Of a DNA stretch of 11,533 nt, positions 7,656-11,533 are shown piece after piece (the stretch's first letter is position 1; each line of letters opens with the position of its first letter). The notes below the pieces were generated by a model, which made no database searches, had not been told where the DNA came from, and was given only the letters and a program-made list of their open reading frames with translations. Source of the stretch: Anaerolineae bacterium. GTDB lineage: Bacteria; Chloroflexota; Anaerolineae; JAFGEY01. Location of the stretch: positions 1-11,533 of the forward strand of contig JAFGJF010000446.1 of NCBI GenBank assembly GCA_016929205.1. The letters run 5' to 3'. Position numbers and translations under genes: made by a program.

Positions 7656-8213
7656 CTATACCTGGCGAATTTCTTCTTCTTTCCGCTCGCCCATTTCATC
7701 AATCTGAGCGATAAAGCCATCCGTCAATTCCTGGACTTGATCTTTTCCGTCGTAGAAATCGTCCTCGGTGATCAGCTTTTCGTCCTGCAATTCCTTCATA
7801 TCGTCGAGCGCGTCACGACGCGCGTTTCGCATGGCAACCTTGGCTTCTTCCAACCGGTTCTTCACTCTCTTGACCAGTTCCTCGCGCCGTTCTTCACTCA
7901 GGCGCGGAATCGCCAGCCGGATCAATTTACCGTCATTGTTAGGCGTCAAGCCCAAATCAGACTTGAGGATCGCCTTTTCAATGGGCCCCAGCATATTTGC
8001 CTCCCACGGACGGATAGTCAGCAGCCTTGGCTCCGGCACAGAAACAGTCGCAACCTGATTCACGGGCGTTTGCACGCCATAGTATTCGACCACCAACCGT
8101 TCAACCAGCGCCGGAGAAGCACGCCCCGTGCGAATGCCACGCAAATCGCTTGCGAGAACGTCAATGGTTTTGTTCATCTTGTCGCGGGTCTCTGCCATCA
8201 AATCCTTGATCAT
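7656..8213 (-). CDS. frr: Ribosome recycling factor
   Basis: RRF works with EF-G to split post-termination ribosomes into subunits. At 185 residues it has the standard family length. Visible features are the N-terminal helix ending in LRGIRTGRASP (24-34), the beta-rich domain II with TPVNQVATVSVPEPRLLTIRPWE, and the C-terminal long helices with VKRVKNRLEEAKVAMRNARRDA, which carry the conserved basic ribosome-contact residues. The ATG at 8213 is preceded by aggaaaggaagg, a strong ribosome-binding site. It follows pyrH after a 142-bp gap and precedes uppS, matching the conserved bacterial gene order. Confidence 0.97.
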   Translation of the reverse strand: MIKDLMAETRDKMNKTIDVLASDLRGIRTGRASPALVERLVVEYYGVQTPVNQVATVSVPEPRLLTIRPWEANMLGPIEKAILKSDLGLTPNNDGKLIRLAIPRLSEERREELVKRVKNRLEEAKVAMRNARRDALDDMKELQDEKLITEDDFYDGKDQVQELTDGFIAQIDEMGERKEEEIRQV

Positions 8214-8240
8214 GGCATCCTTCCTTTCCTACGAGGTAAT

Positions 8241-8300
8241 GTGTGCAATCGGCAAATAAGAACATACAGATCGCAAATAAAAATGTGTAAATTGGCAAAT
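8241..8300. repeat. Degenerate 7-bp-period AT-rich tract between pyrH and frr
   Basis: The 142-bp gap between pyrH and frr contains gcaaata at 8252-8258 and 8273-8279 (21 bp apart) and gcaaatt at 8295-8301. Read on the minus strand these are tatttgc-type heptamers with further related words between them, such as attgcac and aatttac. The pattern is looser than the tract at 1008-1084. No convincing promoter or terminator was found in this gap. Confidence 0.35.
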
Positions 8301-8355
8301 TGATACGTGAAAATCAGCTACAAACGAACCAGCGAGTGACCGCAGCAGCCAAAGA

Positions 8356-9066
8356 CTAGTGATAGATCAGCGTCCCGACCTTTTCGCCCATAACCGCCTT
8401 TTCCAGGCTGTCATCGGCCCACAAATTGAGCACCAGAACGGGCAAGTCGTTATCCATACATGTCGTGATCGCCGTCGCGTCCATCACCTTGAGTCGCATG
8501 TTGAGCGCATTCATAAAGCTCAACGTTTCAAATCGTTTGGCGTCAGGATTTGTCATCGGATCCGAATCATATACGGCATCGACCTTGGTGGCCTTGATCA
8601 GTACATCAGCATGGATCTCGATCGCACGCAGCGCACCGGCCGTATCTGTTGTAAAATAAGGATTGCCGGTCCCGGCTCCCAGAACAACAACATACCCCTT
8701 TTCCAGGTGGCGGATCGCACGCAGCCGGATATACGGCTCGGCGATCTGCTTCATCTCGATCGCAGTTTGTACGCGCGTCGTCATCCCTCTTCGCTCTAGC
8801 GCATCGCGCAGAGCCAACGCATTCATCACCGTCGCCAGCATCCCCATTTGATCCGCTGTGGCCCGATCCATACCGTGTCTCAATCCCTCGACACCGCGCC
8901 ATATGTTGCCCGCGCCAATGACAATGGCGACCTCAACTTCGAGATCCTGAAGGTGTTTCACCTTTCCAGCCACGAAATCAGCCTGGAGGGGATCGATGCC
9001 GTAATGGTCCGAACCGGCCAGCGCTTCACCGCTAAGTTTGAGCAACACACGTCGGTACTTGGGCAT
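8356..9066 (-). CDS. pyrH: UMP kinase (uridylate kinase)
   Basis: PyrH phosphorylates UMP to UDP with ATP, in de novo pyrimidine synthesis. The bacterial enzyme belongs to the amino acid kinase fold and is usually a hexamer. At 236 residues the length is typical. Motifs are LLKLSGEAL (8-16), IGAGNIWRG (50-58), [26 protein letters not shown] (66-91), and [14 protein letters not shown] (130-143) for phosphate and UMP binding. The nucleotide-site region [13 protein letters not shown] is at 158-170. The ATG at 9066 is preceded by caggtgg, a fair ribosome-binding site. A terminator-like hairpin separates it from tsf, so it may depend on read-through or on its own promoter. I did not find a clear promoter. 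Confidence 0.97.
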   Translation of the reverse strand: MPKYRRVLLKLSGEALAGSDHYGIDPLQADFVAGKVKHLQDLEVEVAIVIGAGNIWRGVEGLRHGMDRATADQMGMLATVMNALALRDALERRGMTTRVQTAIEMKQIAEPYIRLRAIRHLEKGYVVVLGAGTGNPYFTTDTAGALRAIEIHADVLIKATKVDAVYDSDPMTNPDAKRFETLSFMNALNMRLKVMDATAITTCMDNDLPVLVLNLWADDSLEKAVMGEKVGTLIYH

Positions 9067-9091
9067 GTTCCACCTGCTCCCTAATATTGCG

Positions 9092-9131
9092 AAAAACAGA
9101 GGTTAAACCGATTTCGGTCTAACCTCTGTTT
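9092..9131 (-). terminator. Rho-independent terminator-like hairpin after tsf
   Basis: On the minus strand, six bases after the tsf stop codon, a 12-bp perfect stem (9120-9131 with 9094-9105) continues inward past one mismatch into four or five more pairs with a tetraloop around 9111-9114. A run of five U follows (9096-9092). This is the best intrinsic terminator in the window, and it lies between tsf and pyrH inside a same-strand gene cluster. Partial termination, lowering pyrH expression relative to rpsB-tsf, is the likely effect. The opposite strand also has a short T run, so it could work in both directions. Confidence 0.82.
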
Positions 9132-9136
9132 GGCTG

Positions 9137-9739
9137 TCATTCCGACTGTTCGCCAACTTGAAAGCGGGCGAATCGCTTAATGACAATGTTCTCACCCAGT
9201 TGAGCAATCTTTTCAGTGACCAGGGTGCTGATTTTGCTATCCTCGTCTTTGATAAAAGGCTGCTCCATCAGGCACTTTTCTTGGTAAAACTTGGCCAATT
9301 TGCCCTCAACGATGCGCTCCAGAATAGGTTCCGGCTTGCCGGAATCGTCCATCTGGGCCCGATAGATTGCCTTTTCGGATTCGATAACGTTTTCCGGCAC
9401 GTCTTCGATCGACAGATACTGAGGATTTGCAGCCACGATCTGCATCGCGATATCGTGCACAAACGATTGAAATTCATCAGTGCGAGCTACAAAGTCTGTC
9501 TCGCAGTTGATCTCGACCAGGGCGGCAACACGGCTACCGGCATGGATATAATGTCCGATCAACCCTTCGTTAGCCTCGCGACCGACCTTCTTGGCCGCTT
9601 TGGCCATCCCCTTCTCGCGCAGCTTTAGGGCTGCTTTTTCGAGATCGCCATCGGTCTCTGTGAGCATTTTCTTACATTCCAAGACACCGGCGCCTGTCAT
9701 CTGACGCAGTTCCTTGACCATTGTTGCTGTTATGTCCAC
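9137..9739 (-). CDS. tsf: Translation elongation factor Ts
   Basis: EF-Ts exchanges GDP for GTP on EF-Tu. The N-terminal UBA-like domain carries [16 protein letters not shown] (11-26). The core contains [16 protein letters not shown] (75-90), whose TDFV contacts EF-Tu. At 200 residues it is the short form, as in Thermus and many cyanobacteria, lacking the second core subdomain of the E. coli protein. The start is GTG 9739, with gtaggag about seven bases upstream. It follows rpsB after only 35 bp, the near-universal pairing, and is followed by a terminator-like hairpin. Confidence 0.96.
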   Translation of the reverse strand: MDITATMVKELRQMTGAGVLECKKMLTETDGDLEKAALKLREKGMAKAAKKVGREANEGLIGHYIHAGSRVAALVEINCETDFVARTDEFQSFVHDIAMQIVAANPQYLSIEDVPENVIESEKAIYRAQMDDSGKPEPILERIVEGKLAKFYQEKCLMEQPFIKDEDSKISTLVTEKIAQLGENIVIKRFARFQVGEQSE

Positions 9740-9774
9740 GTTTTTCTCCTACGCTGCTACTGCTCTAGTGTTGT

Positions 9775-10734
9775 CTATTCCATCTCGCCGGCATCAGGAT
9801 CCTGCAAGCCGGCCTCTTCGGCGCTCATCTCAATCACCTCGTCCTCGGCGTCCTCGTCCTCGACAGCCTCTTCCGCACCGGCATCGTCTTCTTCATACTC
9901 GATCACATAATCGACGCTCTCGCCAACGTAATCGTCTTCGTCTTCATCGTCAAACTCGAGCTCACCGGACTGGAGGGTCTGCAGCACCGACTCACCAAGA
10001 TACATGTGATCTTGTTCGCCCAGGCTTTCAGCTTCTCCACCAACGTCTTTACGCTGCTGCTTGCCCTCGAGCACCGCATCAGCCATCTTGGTGGCCAAAA
10101 GCCTGATCGCGCGGATAGCATCGTCGTTGCCGGGGATGATCAAATCGATCGGATCCGGATCGCAATTGCTGTCGACAACGGCAACAACAGGGATATGTAA
10201 CTTGTTTGCTTCATCAACGGCGATCTTTTCGCGATGGATATCAATGATAAACAACATGTCGGGCAAGACAGTCATACCCCTGATCCCACCAAAACGAATG
10301 TTCATATTGGCGATTTCGCGTTCGATCATCAACCCTTCACGTTTGGTCAATTGGTCGAACTCACCAATGTCACGACTGTCTTCGAGCTGAATCAGTTTTT
10401 CAATTCGCTGGCGAATGGTGCGCCAATTGGTCAAGGTTCCACCCAGCCATCGCTGGTTCACGTAGGGCATACCACAACGTTCTGCTTGTTCAGCAATGGA
10501 AGCCTGTGCCTGTCGCTTGGTGCCCACAAACAGCACCGTGCCTCCTTCGGCCACACAGTCGCGCACGGCATTGTATGCGATTTCCAGGCGCGAGATCGTC
10601 TGCTGAAGGTCAATAATGTGAATGCCGTTGCGCTCAGTAAAGATGAACGGCTTCATCTTGGGGTGCCACCGCTGTGTCTGGTGGCCAAAGTGCACACCTG
10701 TTTCCAAGAGTGCGCGCATTGAAACGATTGCCAT
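9775..10734 (-). CDS. rpsB: 30S ribosomal protein S2 with long acidic C-terminal tail
   Basis: S2 binds late to the 30S subunit between head and body and helps recruit S1. Residues 1-225 are a normal S2: [22 protein letters not shown] (6-27), the coiled-coil region around 105-145, and [15 protein letters not shown] (162-176) with [29 protein letters not shown] (181-209). About 90 further residues follow. In residues 258-319, 32 of 62 are Asp or Glu and there is no Lys, Arg or His. The tail is probably disordered and surface-exposed, and its role is unknown. The ATG at 10734 has a textbook taggagg ribosome-binding site. Transcription probably begins near 10938, leaving a leader of about 200 nt. 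Confidence 0.97.
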   Translation of the reverse strand: MAIVSMRALLETGVHFGHQTQRWHPKMKPFIFTERNGIHIIDLQQTISRLEIAYNAVRDCVAEGGTVLFVGTKRQAQASIAEQAERCGMPYVNQRWLGGTLTNWRTIRQRIEKLIQLEDSRDIGEFDQLTKREGLMIEREIANMNIRFGGIRGMTVLPDMLFIIDIHREKIAVDEANKLHIPVVAVVDSNCDPDPIDLIIPGNDDAIRAIRLLATKMADAVLEGKQQRKDVGGEAESLGEQDHMYLGESVLQTLQSGELEFDDEDEDDYVGESVDYVIEYEEDDAGAEEAVEDEDAEDEVIEMSAEEAGLQDPDAGEME

Positions 10735-10938
10735 TTTTTCCTCCTAGGCGTTGGTTCGTCCGTGCCCTTGTTCCGCAAAACCGGCCCATTCCTACGGTAT
10801 GTGATACGCCACCTACCTAAGGTCGGCACGCCTGCTCTAATCGCGGCACGTGATTGATAAGACTTGCTTGATAATCGTACTTGGCATCTATGGTGGCTGA
10901 TGTGAGCATACAATCACTCACCACCTCTGCTTTTTCAG
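10735..10938 (-). promoter_or_regulatory. rpsB 5' leader with a stem-loop
   Basis: This is the predicted untranslated leader between the minus-strand promoter and the rpsB start. Near its 5' end is a hairpin at 10892-10925. The pairs are ggtg (10892-10895) with cacc (10922-10925) and gtgag (10902-10906) with ctcac (10917-10921), with a one-sided bulge. Leaders of S2 operons in other bacteria, for example E. coli, mediate autoregulation by S2, so a similar role is possible here. I do not recognise a known ribosomal-protein leader motif. The remaining leader has no convincing gene. Confidence 0.4.
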
Positions 10939-10944
10939 CGCGCT

Positions 10945-10973
10945 AGTATAGCACAGAGCACGTAATTGAGCAA
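10945..10973 (-). promoter_or_regulatory. Sigma-70-type promoter for the rpsB cluster
   Basis: On the minus strand TTGCTC (10973-10968) is followed by a 17-nt spacer and TATACT (10950-10945). The -10 box matches the consensus at five of six positions and the -35 box at its TTG plus one further base. Placement about 210 bp upstream of rpsB and the absence of other genes on this strand support it as the main promoter of the cluster. Confidence 0.7.
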
Positions 10974-11034
10974 ATGACGCTGCCTGCAAACGGAACACGT
11001 TTGAAAAGTAATTTTTCCGCTCTCTTGTGTTTTG

Positions 11035-11043
11035 TGGTATACT
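11035..11043 (+). promoter_or_regulatory. Extended -10 promoter for the small membrane protein/lipoprotein pair
   Basis: TGG followed by TATACT (11035-11043) forms an extended -10 element on the plus strand, about 30 bp before the ATG at 11074. A matching -35 at the usual spacing is weak (around 11014-11019), as is common for extended -10 promoters. It diverges from the rpsB promoter, with the two -10 boxes about 90 bp apart. Confidence 0.6.
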
Positions 11044-11073
11044 AGATTTTATTTCAAACAGCGGAGTTGTCTA

Positions 11074-11292
11074 ATGTTGTCCAATCTGGCACAATTTGAC
11101 CTCGGTCAACTCGGAGCGTGGGTTGTGATTGCAATCGCTGCCGTCGCTATTATGGTCATCGTTCTCAAGATTGTCAGCAAGGTGGTATCCGTTTCGCTGC
11201 GATTGGCGATCATCGTAGGCAGCCTGTTGGTCATTACCGCCGCACTGTTTATCTTGACGATGCTTTTGCAGGGAGAGGTGCCGGGATTGTGA
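11074..11292 (+). CDS. Small two-helix membrane protein
   Basis: This 72-residue protein of unknown function has a short polar N terminus (MLSNLAQFDLGQ). A first hydrophobic helix follows at about residues 15-32 (AWVVIAIAAVAIMVIVLK), then a short basic linker with IVSKVVSVSLR, then a second hydrophobic helix at about 44-66 (LAIIVGSLLVITAALFILTML). It is probably an inner-membrane hairpin. The ATG at 11074 has gcggag about eight bases upstream and a promoter just before it. An upstream in-frame start at 11032 would lie inside the -10 region and is rejected. The stop overlaps the next start by 4 nt (GTGA), so the two genes are probably co-translated. No enzymatic motif is visible. Confidence 0.72.
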   Translation: MLSNLAQFDLGQLGAWVVIAIAAVAIMVIVLKIVSKVVSVSLRLAIIVGSLLVITAALFILTMLLQGEVPGL

Positions 11293-11533
11293 GTTCAAGC
11301 CACGTCACACCACTCAAGCTCGTACAAAGCACATGGGTGCTTTTACTCCTGGCAGCGCTCGTGGCCTGTCAGACCATTCCCTCTCCCGAGACGCTTTCTG
11401 ACAAGACAACGACGGTGACGGTACAGCCCACCGTGACGGTACAACCCACCGTGACGGTACAACCCACGGTGACGGTACAACCCACCGTGACGGTACAACC
11501 CACCGTGACGGTACAACCCACCGTGACGGTACA
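11289..11533 (+). CDS. Partial lipoprotein with hexapeptide repeat linker (runs off the window)
   Basis: The reading frame starts at GTG 11289 and stays open to the window end (81 codons and two bases). Residues 1-26 look like a type II signal peptide: a basic/polar start (SSSHVTPLK), a hydrophobic core WVLLLLAALVA, then the lipobox LVAC with Cys27 at nt 11367-11369. The mature protein would be lipid-anchored outside the membrane. After a short linker come six full VTVQPT repeats and part of a seventh, a Thr/Val/Pro-rich spacer of the kind that carries an exported domain away from the membrane. The functional domain, if any, lies beyond the window. The start overlaps the preceding stop (GTGA), indicating coupling. 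Function is unknown. Confidence 0.75.
   Translation, partial: MSSSHVTPLKLVQSTWVLLLLAALVACQTIPSPETLSDKTTTVTVQPTVTVQPTVTVQPTVTVQPTVTVQPTVTVQPTVTV
11415..11533 (+). repeat. 18-bp tandem repeat coding for VTVQPT
   Basis: Six complete 18-bp units (gtgacggtacaacccacc) begin at 11415, 11433, 11451, 11469, 11487 and 11505, and a seventh is cut at 11533. Only two single-base differences are visible: g at 11426 in unit 1 and g at 11468 in unit 3. The period is a multiple of three, so gain or loss of units keeps the reading frame. Such near-identity suggests recent expansion. Confidence 0.95.

Noticed and set aside
7554..8303. 249-codon plus-strand open frame opposite frr and the start of uppS
   Set aside because: It is antisense to two well-supported core genes, has no ribosome-binding site or promoter, and its composition follows the codon pattern of the genes beneath it.
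10820..10910. Short leader-peptide-like frame in the rpsB 5' leader
   Set aside because: It starts at an ATG on the minus strand without a Shine-Dalgarno site and shows no run of regulatory codons. It is probably chance.
10653..10913. 86-codon frame covering the rpsB leader and start
   Set aside because: It is out of frame with rpsB and extends into it. The rpsB start with its taggagg site explains the region.
11415..11533. CRISPR or non-coding satellite at the right edge
   Set aside because: The 18-bp units have no spacers, keep one open reading frame and follow a lipoprotein signal peptide.

Overview
The window reads as a bacterial chromosomal fragment of moderately high GC, probably from a Chloroflexota (Anaerolineae-like) lineage. 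The support is indirect: a short 200-residue EF-Ts, an S2 with a long acidic tail, a GT39-type membrane protein with extra C-terminal beta domains, a lipoprotein with a Thr/Pro repeat linker, and 7-bp-period intergenic repeats. No 16S rRNA or other decisive marker is present. Both window edges fall inside perfect tandem repeats (15-bp units at the left, 18-bp units at the right), so this may be a whole assembly contig that ended at repeats.

Layout. Positions 1-90 hold a 15-bp tandem repeat and a strong stem-loop. On the plus strand follow a SAM-dependent methyltransferase (91-939) and a large membrane glycosyltransferase (about 1120-4074), separated by a 7/14-bp-period repeat tract. A 13-bp-stem hairpin lies between this pair and the convergent minus-strand genes.

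From 10734 down to 4145 everything is on the minus strand. The order is the classical translation/envelope cluster rpsB - tsf - (terminator-like hairpin) - pyrH - frr - uppS - cdsA, followed by a Nudix hydrolase and a UMF1/Atg22-like MFS transporter where many bacteria carry dxr and rseP. S2, EF-Ts and ribosome recycling factor serve translation. UMP kinase feeds pyrimidine nucleotides, including the CTP used by CdsA. UppS and CdsA make the undecaprenyl carrier precursor and CDP-diacylglycerol for the envelope.

A roughly 340-bp intergenic region (10735-11073) carries divergent promoters. One drives rpsB through a leader of about 200 nt. The other, an extended -10 type, drives a plus-strand pair: a 72-residue two-helix membrane protein and an overlapping, incomplete lipoprotein gene whose hexapeptide repeat runs off the window.

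Most of the window is ordinary core biology. I found no convincing novel multi-gene system. The best second-look items are a 61-bp imperfect palindrome inside the glycosyltransferase coding region, the uninterrupted 18-bp repeat in the lipoprotein gene, the hairpin interrupting tsf-pyrH, the highly acidic S2 tail, and the heptad-period repeats.
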